A stretch of DNA of 64,000 nucleotides. Origin: Bacillus_AB infantis_C (GTDB lineage: Bacteria; Bacillota; Bacilli; Bacillales; Cytobacillaceae). The notes below the pieces were generated by a model that was not told where the DNA came from, made no database searches, and saw only the letters and a program-made list of their open reading frames with translations. Shown here one piece after another: positions 1 through 8,627 of this stretch. Position 1 is the stretch's first letter. Each line of letters starts with the position of its first letter. The position numbers and the translations under genes were made by a program. The stretch covers positions 1-64,000 of the forward strand of contig NZ_JBNILH010000015.1 in assembly GCF_050107595.1 (NCBI RefSeq), in the 5' to 3' direction.

Positions 1-131
1 TGTGTCCAGAAATATCCTTTCAAGTATATATACTCCAGATATAAAGGCATTTACCGTTTGGTAAACAACTATGAAATTCTAAGAAAACATGAGTAAATCG
101 GCGTTTTAGCTTCTTTTATTGAGGGAGGTTA
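1..131 (+). repeat. LR long repeat, copy 1 (may begin before the window)
   Basis: First of three same-strand copies (others near 3.8 and 9.9 kb). The conserved core holds a perfect 6-bp hairpin TTTACC-GTTT-GGTAAA, then an ATG-rich stretch, and ends in TTGAGGGAGGTT, which looks like a ribosome site. The upstream ATTTAC could instead pair with a downstream GTAAAT, so two exclusive folds are possible. It leads directly into the frameshifted cassette gene at 199. The left end may be cut by the window edge. Function is not recognised. Confidence 0.75.
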
Positions 132-198
132 GTGCTATAAAAATAAAGGGTCTACCAAGTAAGATTTTCTTAATAATTGAAAAGGGGGGGAATTTTGT

Positions 199-629
199 TT
201 GTTTGAAAAGGAATTTAAAAAATTTAAAAGGGATAACTTTGAATCTTACTACTTTACACGCTTGATGCGGTCTCCAAATTTAGAATTCTTTTTCATTTTA
301 GGAATAAATGATGCTAATAATTTTGATGAATACTGGGATGGACGGTCAGTTGAAGTGTTGGGATACCTTGTTATTTATACAGATGTGCAAAGGAAAGAAT
401 TAGTAAATTATATATATCTAATTGAAGATGAAATAAAAAATATCAAGATATCATTAAACACACAAAAATGTTTGCTAATGGTATTTGTGCATATGCAGAA
501 CTTATTGATATGAATTTTATTATCCAGAAAACTGATGTATATCAAAAAGTCATTGCGTCTAATGTGATAGTTGGTTTTATTAAAAAAGTAGTCACTCAAG
601 ATATTCCCGAGTACGTTTTTGGTGAATAA
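199..629 (+). pseudogene. Frameshifted copy of the 143-aa unknown cassette protein
   Basis: Near-identical at DNA level to the intact gene at 10781-11212. It has lost one A in an A-run near 430 (GATGAAATAAAA against GATGAAAATAAAA), so the reading frame shifts and stops at 513. The original stop corresponds to 627-629. Starts at TTG after a run of eight G. The family is not recognised: a small soluble protein rich in Phe, Tyr, Asp and Glu. A sequencing error in the A-run is possible, but several substitutions also separate the copies, so it is a true second copy. Confidence 0.8.
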
Positions 630-651
630 ATGCCCCTCATATAACTACCGG

Positions 652-714
652 GAGCTTATGTTCCAGTACAGCTGCCAAACCAGGTAGCTATTCTTATGTG
701 ACTAACGGGGCAGG
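652..714 (+). repeat. CTR cassette repeat 1
   Basis: Near-complete element: GAGCTTATGTTCC, hairpin CAGCTGCC/GGTAGCT, TTCTTATG, then ACTAACGGGGCAGG. It separates the frameshifted cassette from the small membrane protein cassette. Confidence 0.85.
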
Positions 715-765
715 TTTATTAAATACGACATGCTAAAATTGATGTAACAAAGGCAGGTGGGTACT

Positions 766-957
766 TTGATTGCATTTAAAGAATTTGCATCGAGTTTTTT
801 ATTTATAGTGAGTTGCCTAATATGCGCAATAAGTGCATATTTACTTTATTGGGTAATTATTATGCCTTTACTTGCAACTATTCCTTTTCTTCTTTTTCTG
901 GTTACTGGTTTAATATGCTTCTACAGTTCAAGAAAACTTGTTGCCAAAAAAGAATAA
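766..957 (+). CDS. Small two-helix membrane protein (cassette copy 1)
   Basis: 63 aa, almost entirely hydrophobic, with two predicted transmembrane helices (about residues 10-30 and 35-54) and a short basic tail. A diverged copy lies at 16374-16568 with matching upstream sequence. The TTG at 766 is preferred because it is the only start shared by both copies and lies about 8 nt after a G-rich ribosome site; the GTG at 757 is the alternative. The family is not recognised. Confidence 0.65.
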   Translation: MIAFKEFASSFLFIVSCLICAISAYLLYWVIIMPLLATIPFLLFLVTGLICFYSSRKLVAKKE

Positions 958-1124
958 TACTCTAATGAACGGGTGTTTGTTTTACAGGGGTTACAGTCAT
1001 TGTAGAGGAAATCGAATTTATCATTTCGGTGCTCATAGAAATAACCTAAATAGGGCTGTAACATTGGTAGCTTTACATCTTTCACTTAATGAGAGTAAAT
1101 TCTATAACTAACAGTATTAATTAA

Positions 1125-1178
1125 GCCCAAAATAGCTAGGGTATCTTAATTATCCTGGTTACCATTTTGGGCTTTTTT
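1125..1178 (+). terminator. Rho-independent terminator
   Basis: AAGCCCAAAAT pairs with ATTTTGGGCTT across about 30 nt and is followed by six T. It closes the first plus-strand cassettes before the convergent minus-strand genes. The 960-1320 spacer shows nothing else supportable. Confidence 0.75.
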
Positions 1179-1320
1179 ATGTTTACTATAAACTGATTTA
1201 ATTTATACCTAGAATCGCTGAAGAAAGATCTCATTGTTTAGGCAAGTGTCTGGTCAAATGTGGTGACTTTTAGATGACAAGAGAAAAATTTGAGTCAAGG
1301 CCATTTTCCTGTCAGTACTC

Positions 1321-1932
1321 TTAATCCAGATAATCTTTAGGTGTTTCTTTATGGTGATTATTTTTGACCTCAGTAAATATGTTATCTGACTTCCTTATTT
1401 GAGATCTTGATGTTCCATTCTGAAGTTGAGATTGATTTGATTCAATTAGCAATTTGAGCATCTGAATATCCTCTTTAGTAGCGTAGTGTTTTTCAGACTT
1501 TAACATATATCCTAACTGACCATTCGATTCTATTGTAGCCCATTGCAGGTCAGAAAAATGCTGAATGTTTTGCTGTCTCATTCTGACTTCAAGCATATCA
1601 ACTGTTAACCGCAGTTTTTTCAGATTGTCTTCATTGATTTGGCCGTTTTCTACTACTATAAGTGATTTCCCATATATAAACGTTTCAAGAGCATTGTATT
1701 TCAAAACAATGTACTCAATAAAAAGAAGTGTAATCACCATTAGAAAAGTAATCACCATTGTAATCCAGATGTTCCTGTCGCCAACAGGTTGTATAATCAA
1801 TGATCCAACCGCTATCATCATGACAGTCTGAGCAACTGTGAGCTGTGAAATTGATTTTCTTCCAGCTAAACGTAGGATCAGGACTCCCCCAATAACGACA
1901 ACAATGGCTTTCCAAATGAAGTTAAAATCCAC
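1321..1932 (-). CDS. DUF421/YetF family membrane protein
   Basis: 203 aa. Three transmembrane helices (about residues 7-24, 34-52, 58-78) are followed by a soluble YetF domain with the typical GRKSISQLTVAQ and LRLTVDMLEVRMRQQ segments. Family members are membrane proteins of poorly defined role, often linked to spores or stress in Bacillus. It lies 31 bp downstream of the ClC gene on the same strand, so co-transcription is likely. The tail after about residue 150 is polar and variable. No CTR flanks this pair, unlike most neighbouring genes. Confidence 0.85.
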   Translation of the reverse strand: MDFNFIWKAIVVVIGGVLILRLAGRKSISQLTVAQTVMMIAVGSLIIQPVGDRNIWITMVITFLMVITLLFIEYIVLKYNALETFIYGKSLIVVENGQINEDNLKKLRLTVDMLEVRMRQQNIQHFSDLQWATIESNGQLGYMLKSEKHYATKEDIQMLKLLIESNQSQLQNGTSRSQIRKSDNIFTEVKNNHHKETPKDYLD

Positions 1933-1963
1933 AAGCTTCCTCCTTTCCAGACAATCAGTTTTA

Positions 1964-3265
1964 CTAAGGACTCTTTTTCTGCTTCTCTACATTTTCAATG
2001 GTCTCTCCGAGGGGAATATTAAATAATCTGCTCTTAGGTTCATATATTTTCTGAGAAGGCCAGAGCCCATGATGTCCTGAGAATAGATAGCTTACTAAAC
2101 AAGCTACAAAAAAGTACTCTAATCCTTTTCCACCGAACATTTCCATTGCCAACAGAAAAGCTGCTATAGGGGTATTAGTACCTCCAGAAAAGGTAGCAAT
2201 TAATCCTAGTGCAGCAAGAAATGACATAGGAAGATCGATGAACGAGTGTAAGGTATTACCTAATGTTGCCCCGATGAAAAATAGAGGGATGGCCTCCCCG
2301 CCAACAAATCCACTTCCAAGTGTTACCGCTGTAAATATCAGTTTGGCTAGAAAGGCAAAGGGAGGTACTTCTTCTTTAAAAGCTTGTTCTAACATTTCTA
2401 ATCCCCGACCATTATATTCTTGGGAGCCAATTATTAATGTTAATGCTACAATGATCATGCCTCCAAAGAAGGCCCTTTTCATATGGTTTTTCTTAAAAAG
2501 CTTCTCGGAGTAATTTTGTATCCCGTGCCTCAACTGACAGTATAAAACACTTATTAGGCTAAAAATAATAGATAAAAGTATAACTTTTAGAAATAAAAGA
2601 ATAGAAACTTCCGGTATGTCCTTTACAATAAATTCTTCGTGTTTATGTCCCCAAACGGATGCAGTTGTATAGTGACCAACAAAGCTAGCCAAAAGACAAG
2701 GAACAAGTGCTTCTAATTTCAGCTTTCCTAAGGCAGCCATTTCCATTCCAAAAACAGCACCAGTAATAGGTGCTCCAAAAGCAGCCCCAAAACCAGCACT
2801 GATGCCACTCATAATTAGAATGCTTTTGTCGAGTATGTTTATCTTAAATAATTTATTGAGTGCTTCTGCTACACTAGCCCCCATTTGGACGGCAGCGCCT
2901 TCTCTGCCTGTAGAACCGCCAAAAAGGACTGTGATAAAAGTACCGAAATAAACGATTAACCCCATTCTTCGCGGAACCTCTTTTTTTCCATGAACAGATT
3001 CTATCACAAGATTATTTGCTTTAGCGGTGTCATTCAAAGTATTATTCAAAAACACCTTTCCAAATTTCGTATATATGTACCCTATGATAACTCCTCCAAG
3101 AGGAAGAAAGAAAATAAGCCAATCCCTTTTTACACGTATATTATCTCCTAAAAAATCGTTTGTCTCTAAAAGGGAATGTGTTGTCGAACCGACAACTATA
3201 CCAATTATGCAGCCAATCAATATCCATTGACCAAGAATTGAAAAGAAGTTTTTACATGTTGTCAT
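1964..3265 (-). CDS. ClC-family chloride channel/transporter
   Basis: 433 aa polytopic membrane protein. The family signature GSTGREG is at about residues 117-123 with the gating glutamate present, followed by the GAAFGAPITGAVFGMEM selectivity region (about 160-176) and a GFVGGEAIPLFF segment. It moves Cl- or exchanges Cl-/H+. There is no C-terminal CBS domain, as in many short bacterial ClCs. It is the first gene of the minus-strand pair with the YetF-like gene. Confidence 0.9.
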   Translation of the reverse strand: MTTCKNFFSILGQWILIGCIIGIVVGSTTHSLLETNDFLGDNIRVKRDWLIFFLPLGGVIIGYIYTKFGKVFLNNTLNDTAKANNLVIESVHGKKEVPRRMGLIVYFGTFITVLFGGSTGREGAAVQMGASVAEALNKLFKINILDKSILIMSGISAGFGAAFGAPITGAVFGMEMAALGKLKLEALVPCLLASFVGHYTTASVWGHKHEEFIVKDIPEVSILLFLKVILLSIIFSLISVLYCQLRHGIQNYSEKLFKKNHMKRAFFGGMIIVALTLIIGSQEYNGRGLEMLEQAFKEEVPPFAFLAKLIFTAVTLGSGFVGGEAIPLFFIGATLGNTLHSFIDLPMSFLAALGLIATFSGGTNTPIAAFLLAMEMFGGKGLEYFFVACLVSYLFSGHHGLWPSQKIYEPKSRLFNIPLGETIENVEKQKKSP

Positions 3266-3532
3266 GTCTTAACAAATCACCACTTTCTTATTATCAATGA
3301 TGTTAGTCTTACCTATTGTTTAGAATTAATGAAGTGATATTATGAAAAAAATAGCATCTAATCATAAATTTAACTTAATAATGATGGTTTACATTTTATT
3401 TAACAACCCTCATTTAGGGTTATCACGAAGAGCCTTCCTATGTAGTTTAGATTTAACAAAAGGCCTCTCCTTATGGTTATGAGAAGCTAGAACTAAAATT
3501 AATAATTCAAATAAATCGACGGCGGGAAGGGC

Positions 3533-3757
3533 AGGCGTTCAGGGGCCGCGCATTTCATTGGTGAGGATGACCGTGAGGTTTTCTTCGTTATGTGTCTGAA
3601 TACGAAAAATCAGGTAGTTGCCGTCCATAGCTGCCATGTTGGAGGATTGAACGCAAGCCTAGTTATACCACGGGAAGTAATCAAGAGTGCCATCTTAAAT
3701 AACAGCGCATCAATCATCGTGTCGTATCAGCACCTAGCCAGGATATTTCTCCCTTGA
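3533..3757 (+). pseudogene. RadC (JAB/MPN domain) gene fragment
   Basis: An open frame from about 3533 to TGA 3757 translates as a RadC middle region: DDREVFFVMCLNTKNQV, then a VGGLNASLVIPREV segment and an AILNNSASIIV segment. Where RadC carries the metal-binding AHNHPSG motif this reads SYQHLARI and then stops. No start or N-terminal helix-hairpin-helix region is seen. It is a decayed remnant lying just upstream of LR copy 2. The rest of 3266-3532 shows nothing supportable. Confidence 0.75.
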
Positions 3758-3774
3758 TGTTAATTGGTAAAGGT

Positions 3775-3873
3775 CCTCCAGCTATAAAGGCATTTACCGT
3801 TTGGTAAACAACTATGAAATTCTAAGAAAACATGAGTAAATCGACGTTTTAGTTTCTTTTATTGAGGGAGGTT
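3775..3873 (+). repeat. LR long repeat, copy 2
   Basis: Shares the CTCCAG..TATAAAGGCATTTACC to TTGAGGGAGGTTA core with copy 1 but lacks the first ~30 bp. The TTTACC/GGTAAA hairpin is intact. The following 3874-4060 holds no gene I can support. Confidence 0.75.
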
Positions 3874-4147
3874 AATTGAAGATTCAGTTTCGGGATAATA
3901 GGTGTAAGTCCCACTTTTGAATAAATTTGTTTAATATTGTTAATTTCGAGATAATGCTAAAGGTAACTTTCTTTGGCAGGAAGTACAATAAAGGGGGAGG
4001 AACGTTGATCCAGGAAATCGCCCCAGAACGGTAAGAGTATCCGCCGCAGGCAGAAGGTGCTTGGAGATTGAAGTGAGAAGCAATGGCTACAGCATTAGAC
4101 GAAGAATAAAACTAACAGCTTTTAAAAATATATATGGAGGGACTAAT

Positions 4148-4624
4148 ATGAATGAATATGGCACTCTGTATGAAACAAGTGGCCGCTATGCTTTAAGATT
4201 TGAACGTTATTTCCCTTATCGCCGCGAGGAGGTTTTCGGTGTCATCACGAAGCCCAGCGACTTCTCTCAATGGTACCCTTTCGCGACAGGAGTGATGGAC
4301 CTGAGAACAGGTGGGAAGATTGCCTTTGATGACGGTGAAGGATCAACATATGAAGCAGTCATAACTGAATTTAAAGTACCCTATATCTTCGAATTCCGTG
4401 AAGTGGATGATTTGCTGCAAATTTCACTGCTAGAAGAAGGTGAAGGATGTAAAATGATCTTCAGCCATGTTTTTGATGATAAGGAAATGGCAATGTATGT
4501 GGCTGCAGGATGGCACAGATGTCTGGATGTCCTTGGCCAGATTGTCCACGGAAAACCAGTTGAATGGAAAGACAATGCAGTTGAGTTAAGAGAATATTAT
4601 AAAGAAGCCTTTGCTTCCCATTAA
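4148..4624 (+). CDS. SRPBCC/AHSA1-type ligand-binding protein
   Basis: 158 aa, START/Bet v 1-like fold: RFERYFPYRREEVFGVITKP at the N-terminus, WYPFATG, and a C-terminal helix GWHRCLDVLGQIVHG typical of AHSA1-domain proteins. The fold forms a hydrophobic cavity; the ligand is unknown. The ATG at 4148 follows TATGGAGGGACTAAT, so an in-frame start 29 codons earlier is rejected. It converges on the HxlR regulator and shares its bidirectional terminator. Confidence 0.85.
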   Translation: MNEYGTLYETSGRYALRFERYFPYRREEVFGVITKPSDFSQWYPFATGVMDLRTGGKIAFDDGEGSTYEAVITEFKVPYIFEFREVDDLLQISLLEEGEGCKMIFSHVFDDKEMAMYVAAGWHRCLDVLGQIVHGKPVEWKDNAVELREYYKEAFASH

Positions 4625-4635
4625 TTAGCAATTAA

Positions 4636-4678
4636 AACCGAAACGCTTGGATTTTAAATATCCAAGCGTTTCGGTTTC
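4636..4678. terminator. Bidirectional terminator
   Basis: A long near-perfect inverted repeat (AACCGAAACGCTTGGAT / ATCCAAGCGTTTCGGTT) with A and T tracts on both sides. It serves the convergent SRPBCC gene and the HxlR regulator. Confidence 0.9.
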
Positions 4679-4703
4679 CTATTTAATCTTAAACAGCTTA
4701 GAT

Positions 4704-5072
4704 CTATAACTTCGTGACGTCCTTTCTTTTATCCAATTGGTCCTCTCCCCAATAGCAAATGGCATCTAATACAGGAATCAGTGATAAACCCTTTTCAGAT
4801 AAACTATATTCTACTTTTGGAGGCACTTGAGGATATTCTTTTCGATGAATTAGTTGATCGCCCTCAAGTTCCTTTAGTGTATTGGTTAATGTTTTAAAAG
4901 AAATATTGCCAAGCATCCGTTTCAATTGGTTATAGCGAATCGGGTTATTGTTTAAATATAAAGCATATAAAACGGTCATTTTGTATTTTCCACCAATTAA
5001 AGACAAAGTATATCCAAAACCAGTATCCTTCAAATCGCCATTAAATACACAAGATTCTTCTCCCATCAGCAC
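4704..5072 (-). CDS. HxlR-family winged-helix regulator
   Basis: 122 aa. Typical HxlR/DUF24 layout: LSLIGGKYKMTVLYAL, then IRYNQLKRMLGNIS and LTNTLKELEGDQLIHRKEY, followed by a wing ending VEYSLSEKG. A Cys near residue 8 is common in thiol-sensing members such as YodB. It is divergent from the quinone-reductase gene, the usual arrangement when such a regulator controls a neighbouring oxidoreductase. The start could also be the ATG two codons later. Confidence 0.9.
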   Translation of the reverse strand: MLMGEESCVFNGDLKDTGFGYTLSLIGGKYKMTVLYALYLNNNPIRYNQLKRMLGNISFKTLTNTLKELEGDQLIHRKEYPQVPPKVEYSLSEKGLSLIPVLDAICYWGEDQLDKRKDVTKL

Positions 5073-5109
5073 TCTCCTTTAGGTTAGTATCGCACTTAAA
5101 TTACCGTAC

Positions 5110-5138
5110 TTGTAGAGTGTTATAGCATACAATAAAAT
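5110..5138 (+). promoter_or_regulatory. Sigma-A-like promoter of the quinone reductase gene
   Basis: TTGTAG, 17-nt spacer, TAAAAT, in the 110-bp divergent spacer. A regulator site would be expected nearby, but I see no convincing palindrome. Confidence 0.5.
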
Positions 5139-5182
5139 GAATGTACACCAAAATAAACCAAATAAGGGAGATGTGAACAGTA

Positions 5183-5764
5183 ATGAAAACAATTGTCTAT
5201 GCACATCCATGGGAAGGAAGCTATAATCATGCAATCTTAACTTCTATCACGAAACACTTAGAAGCTAAGAAAGATACATTTCAAGTGATCGATCTTTATA
5301 AAGATGGGTTTAATCCCGTATTTACTGCTGAAGAATTGGCGCAATTTAGTAAAGGAGAAACACCCTACGAATTAGTTAAGGAATATCAAAAAAAATTGAG
5401 CCAGGCAACTGAGTTGATTTTTATATTTCCTGTCTGGTGGTGGGACTTACCTGCTATTTTAAAAGGATTTATTGATAAAGTGATGTTGAGTGGCTTCGCT
5501 TTCCGGGAGGATAAAACAACGGGTACTCTGAAAGGGTTATTGACAAATATAGAAAAAACATCTGTGATTTCCACTTCTACAACGGATAAAGATTATATTG
5601 AATCTGAAGGAGGAAATGCTATTCAGGGAGTCTTTATTAACCGAACTTTAGCTGACCTGGGAATTAAAAAGGAATACACTAAATGGATTCATTTTTCTGG
5701 AGTTAATTTAACAACAGATGAGAAGAGGAAACAGTTTTTAAGAGAAATAACCCAAGAAATTTGA
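5183..5764 (+). CDS. Flavodoxin-fold NAD(P)H quinone reductase
   Basis: 193 aa, MdaB/YwrO-like. The N-terminal AHPWEGSYNHAI segment forms the flavin phosphate site, and FPVWWWDLPAILKGFIDKV is the second family hallmark. It would carry out two-electron reduction of quinones in the cytosol. Start ATG follows AAGGGAGATGTGAACAGTA. Probable target of the divergent HxlR regulator, a quinone/diamide-type stress pair (inference). Confidence 0.88.
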   Translation: MKTIVYAHPWEGSYNHAILTSITKHLEAKKDTFQVIDLYKDGFNPVFTAEELAQFSKGETPYELVKEYQKKLSQATELIFIFPVWWWDLPAILKGFIDKVMLSGFAFREDKTTGTLKGLLTNIEKTSVISTSTTDKDYIESEGGNAIQGVFINRTLADLGIKKEYTKWIHFSGVNLTTDEKRKQFLREITQEI

Positions 5765-6014
5765 AGTAGAGCGAACTGAAAAGAGGAAGTTCTCTATTGA
5801 ATGGAAAAGATCCTATGTACCCTTTGTTGATGAGAAACTGACTACGAAGAATTCCCCGATTCAAAATCTGGAGACTATGCAACATTGATACTATAGAGGA
5901 TTAATGGTCAGGAACAATGATGGCGCTGCATTTACCAAGCATTTTCTAATTTGCCAAGAGTTTGCGCATAACTTGATATAAGTAATCTTGATCGTTCATC
6001 AAGAGCGTATCATA

Positions 6015-6067
6015 TAAGATCAGCTGCCTTTACCAGGCAGCTTTTCATTTTCCATAACATGGTCAGG
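6015..6067 (+). repeat. CTR cassette repeat 2
   Basis: Hairpin CAGCTGCC/GGCAGCT plus TTTTCATTTTCCATAACATGGTCAGG. The preceding 5765-6014 holds no gene I can support; a small CTTGAT/ATCAAG hairpin lies just before the repeat. Confidence 0.8.
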
Positions 6068-6198
6068 TTAGTGTTAGAGAAAAGGCGATATAGAAAACAA
6101 TGAAACTTTTTGTTTTATATAGGCGTATTAGTGTGTAAGTAAAGAGGTGAACGTATCATAGGCATTATTGAAAGAAATTGAGAACTAAGGGGGAAAAT

Positions 6199-6378
6199 AT
6201 GTCACCATTTTTGTTAGGATTAATACTAGGTGCCTTTTTAGTTATAGGGATACAGCAAATTATTTACATTTTAATATGGGTATATACAGGGGAAAATATG
6301 GGGATGTTGCGAAACATTAGAACCGCTATAAAGAATCTAAAGCATAAGCAAAGAGAGAAAAGTGGAGAAAATTTTTAA
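6199..6378 (+). CDS. Small single-pass membrane protein
   Basis: 59 aa: one long hydrophobic helix (about residues 4-28) then a basic tail (HKQREK). ATG at 6199 follows AAGGGGGAAAAT, so the upstream in-frame ATG is not preferred. It is the only gene in its cassette. Family not recognised. The 6379-6540 stretch after it contains only degenerate sequence. Confidence 0.6.
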   Translation: MSPFLLGLILGAFLVIGIQQIIYILIWVYTGENMGMLRNIRTAIKNLKHKQREKSGENF

Positions 6379-6542
6379 GAAATCGTTGAAGGACAAACAA
6401 AGTCGGGAACTGCGTTGGATTTTTTTAATCAACCACTGTGTAAAAAATGTTCAATTGAGACTCAATACAAAATTAAGTATTAAGGTTTTTTTATGAGAGA
6501 AATTCTTTCACAATTGTTTACCTTAACAAAAATAACTTTTTG

Positions 6543-6606
6543 ATGCTTATGTTCCAGATCAGCTGCCAAATGAGGCAGCTTTTCTTGTTTTTATAAAAGA
6601 GACAGG
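6543..6606 (+). repeat. CTR cassette repeat 3
   Basis: Close to consensus: ATGCTTATGTTCCAGATC, CAGCTGCC/GGCAGC hairpin, TTTTCTTG, ATAAAAGAGACAGG. Confidence 0.88.
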
Positions 6607-6685
6607 TAATCGAATAAACCAATTCAAATATTTGGAATAAAATGTTATAATTTATCCTGAAATAAAAGTATAAGGGAGTCGGCAA

Positions 6686-7216
6686 ATGGTGGATAAATTT
6701 GTTTCTGGATTTGAAATAGGGTTAAAATTTATTTGGTCGATAATTTCCGCTGAGCCAATGCTAACTTTTACTCTTATATCTTTTTTTATAGGCTCCTTAC
6801 TCTGGGCTTCAGTCATGCATTTCATTAGGCAACAGAAGATTAGAAAATCGGGCATAATGGAAATTGATAAAATGAAAGGCAGGGAATTTGAGGCCTATTT
6901 ACAAGTCTTGTTTAAAAGTCTTGGGTATACAGTTCGTATGACTCCAACAACTGGTGACTACGGGGCTGATTTAATATTAACCGTTTCTGATAAAAAAATA
7001 GCAGTCCAGGCCAAGAGGTATAATAAAAAAGTTGGCATAAAGGCTGTTCAAGAAGTTGTTTCAGCCAAGAATCACTATAACGCAAATGAATGTTGGGTTA
7101 TTACAAACAACTACTTTACTGATCCAGCTGTAAGACTTGCATCTTCTAATCATGTAGTTTTGAAGAACAGGGATCATTTAATGAAATTGATGTTAGATAT
7201 GAATAAGGGTGCCTAA
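6686..7216 (+). CDS. Membrane-anchored Mrr-type restriction endonuclease-like protein
   Basis: 176 aa. A transmembrane helix at about residues 27-46 is followed by a Mrr_cat (PD-(D/E)XK) domain. KGREFEAYLQVLFKSLGY is the conserved helix; the catalytic core is G90-D91-Y92-G93-A94-D95 and Q108-A-K110 (QxK, usual in Mrr-like enzymes). It probably cleaves DNA at the inner membrane face, consistent with a defence role, but no methylase or specificity partner is near. It has its own terminator and sits in a CTR-bounded segment. Confidence 0.85.
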   Translation: MVDKFVSGFEIGLKFIWSIISAEPMLTFTLISFFIGSLLWASVMHFIRQQKIRKSGIMEIDKMKGREFEAYLQVLFKSLGYTVRMTPTTGDYGADLILTVSDKKIAVQAKRYNKKVGIKAVQEVVSAKNHYNANECWVITNNYFTDPAVRLASSNHVVLKNRDHLMKLMLDMNKGA

Positions 7217-7234
7217 CTTGTATACATAAAATTA

Positions 7235-7258
7235 CTGCTGTAAAAGCAGTTTTTTTCT
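7235..7258 (+). terminator. Terminator of the Mrr-like gene
   Basis: ACTGCTGTAAAAGCAGT hairpin followed by seven T. Confidence 0.8.
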
Positions 7259-7398
7259 TATTTCAATTATTCTTGAGTGGGTAACAGGTTCGTTTTGGTC
7301 TGTGTTGAATTCCTTCTTGCATAAACCGGGCAGTTTATTTAATCAAGAAATAGATTTAAGATATTGAATTAAAAGTCTCATAAACGGGGTGCTTTTTT

Positions 7399-7755
7399 AT
7401 GAAGATTATTTGCCGAAAATGTAATGCGGAAATTTCTAAACAAGTTAGTGAATTGGCTGACATATCTTTACTTAATGCAAAAGATGGTGAAGCCTATATA
7501 CCTGAAGGCTTTTTTATTATCGATAATAGGAAAGAAGTTATAACAAAAGGCTCCATTATAATAAACCTGAAGGACTTAATTAATTCAAACTATCATTCTG
7601 ATAAGAGCAGATTAAACGGTTGTTGTGGCCATGATGGCTTAGATGGTATAAACAGAGTTTGCTTAAATAACCATGAAATCGGAACGGAAAGTTCAGATTG
7701 CTGGATGCCTCATTTTATTGCATTAGAACCTAATCTTGTTGAATTCGTTAAATGA
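7399..7755 (+). CDS. Hypothetical Cys-rich protein
   Basis: 118 aa with C5-x2-C8 at the N-terminus, C75-C76-G-H78 in the middle, then C88 and C101, suggesting a structural zinc site. No catalytic motif recognised. The ATG follows a weak ACGGGGTG ribosome site. It shares a CTR-bounded segment with the Mrr-like nuclease but has a terminator in between, so the two are probably separate transcripts. Confidence 0.7.
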   Translation: MKIICRKCNAEISKQVSELADISLLNAKDGEAYIPEGFFIIDNRKEVITKGSIIINLKDLINSNYHSDKSRLNGCCGHDGLDGINRVCLNNHEIGTESSDCWMPHFIALEPNLVEFVK

Positions 7756-7780
7756 TTGGAAAAGGTCTTAGAGTACTATA

Positions 7781-7846
7781 GGGTGCTTAAAGGAAAGCAC
7801 ACGCCGCTAAACCAGGCGGCTTTTCTTATTCCATAAAAGAGGCAGG
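7781..7846 (+). repeat. CTR cassette repeat 4
   Basis: GGGTGCTTAAAGG, GCCGCT..CCAGGCGGC hairpin, TTTTCTTATTCCATAAAAGAGGCAGG, the canonical 3' half. Confidence 0.88.
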
Positions 7847-7907
7847 CTTTTTCAATAAGGAGTATCGCAGTCTTATCTGGTTACAAAAAAACTTAGGGAG
7901 TTTAGTG

Positions 7908-8426
7908 ATGGAAAAGTGGGATTTATATGATAAGCATCGCAATAAAATTGAGAAAAGAATAACCCGTGGAGATGACATGTCATCAGGCGAGTTTCATTTA
8001 GTGGTGCACGTATGTATATTTAATTCAAAAGGAGAGATGCTCATTCAGCAGCGTCAGCCCTTTAAACACGGATGGCCGAATCTTTGGGATGTCACTTGTG
8101 GCGGCAGTGCGGTTGCAGGCGATACAAGTCAGCAGGCGGCTTCAAGAGAGTTATTCGAGGAGCTTGGCATTCATTATAACTTTGAAAAGATGCGTCCGCA
8201 ATTTACTATTAACTTTGAACGCGGCTTTGATGATATTTATTTAATTGAATATGACTGTAATTTGAATGAATTGAAGTTACAGACTGAAGAGGTACAAGCA
8301 GCAAAATGGGCTTCTAAAGAGGAAATCTTAAAGCTGATCGAGCAAAAAAAGTTTATACCTTATTATGAGAGTTTCCTTGCGTTTCTTTTTGAGGCTCGAC
8401 ATCATTATGGCTCTATTCGTCTTTAA
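7908..8426 (+). CDS. Nudix hydrolase
   Basis: 172 aa. Nudix box G66-x5-D72-x7-R80-E81-x2-E84-E85-x-G87, with Asp replacing the first Glu. It is closest to the YfcD/isopentenyl-isomerase-like Nudix group (GEFHLVVHVCIFN, GWPNLWDVTCGG). It probably hydrolyses a nucleoside-diphosphate-linked metabolite; substrate unknown. ATG 7908 overlaps an in-frame GTG at 7905 and follows TTAGGGAGTTTA. Only gene in its cassette. Confidence 0.88.
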   Translation: MEKWDLYDKHRNKIEKRITRGDDMSSGEFHLVVHVCIFNSKGEMLIQQRQPFKHGWPNLWDVTCGGSAVAGDTSQQAASRELFEELGIHYNFEKMRPQFTINFERGFDDIYLIEYDCNLNELKLQTEEVQAAKWASKEEILKLIEQKKFIPYYESFLAFLFEARHHYGSIRL

Positions 8427-8507
8427 GGTGTGGAATTTTGCATTATAACTCATATAAGGAATTAAGTTTAGAAGACGTAAAATTGTGAGGTTTGTACTTA
8501 AAGGAAT

Positions 8508-8570
8508 GGGTGCCTATGTTTCAGAACAGCTGCCAAGTTGGCGGCTTTTCTTATATAGCAGAGGGGAAGG
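8508..8570 (+). repeat. CTR cassette repeat 5
   Basis: GGGTGCCTATGTTTCAGAA, CAGCTGCC/GGCGGC hairpin, TTTTCTTATATAG; the 3' end is variant (AGAGGGGAAGG). Confidence 0.82.
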
Positions 8571-8627
8571 ATAGTTGAAGAACCAAAAAGAATATATTAT
8601 TAAGTTTAAGCAAAGGAGGGTTTGCAA

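Noticed and set aside
3874..4060. Possible riboswitch or structured RNA before the SRPBCC gene
   Set aside because: I could not match the sequence to any known aptamer core or find a convincing stem-loop series.
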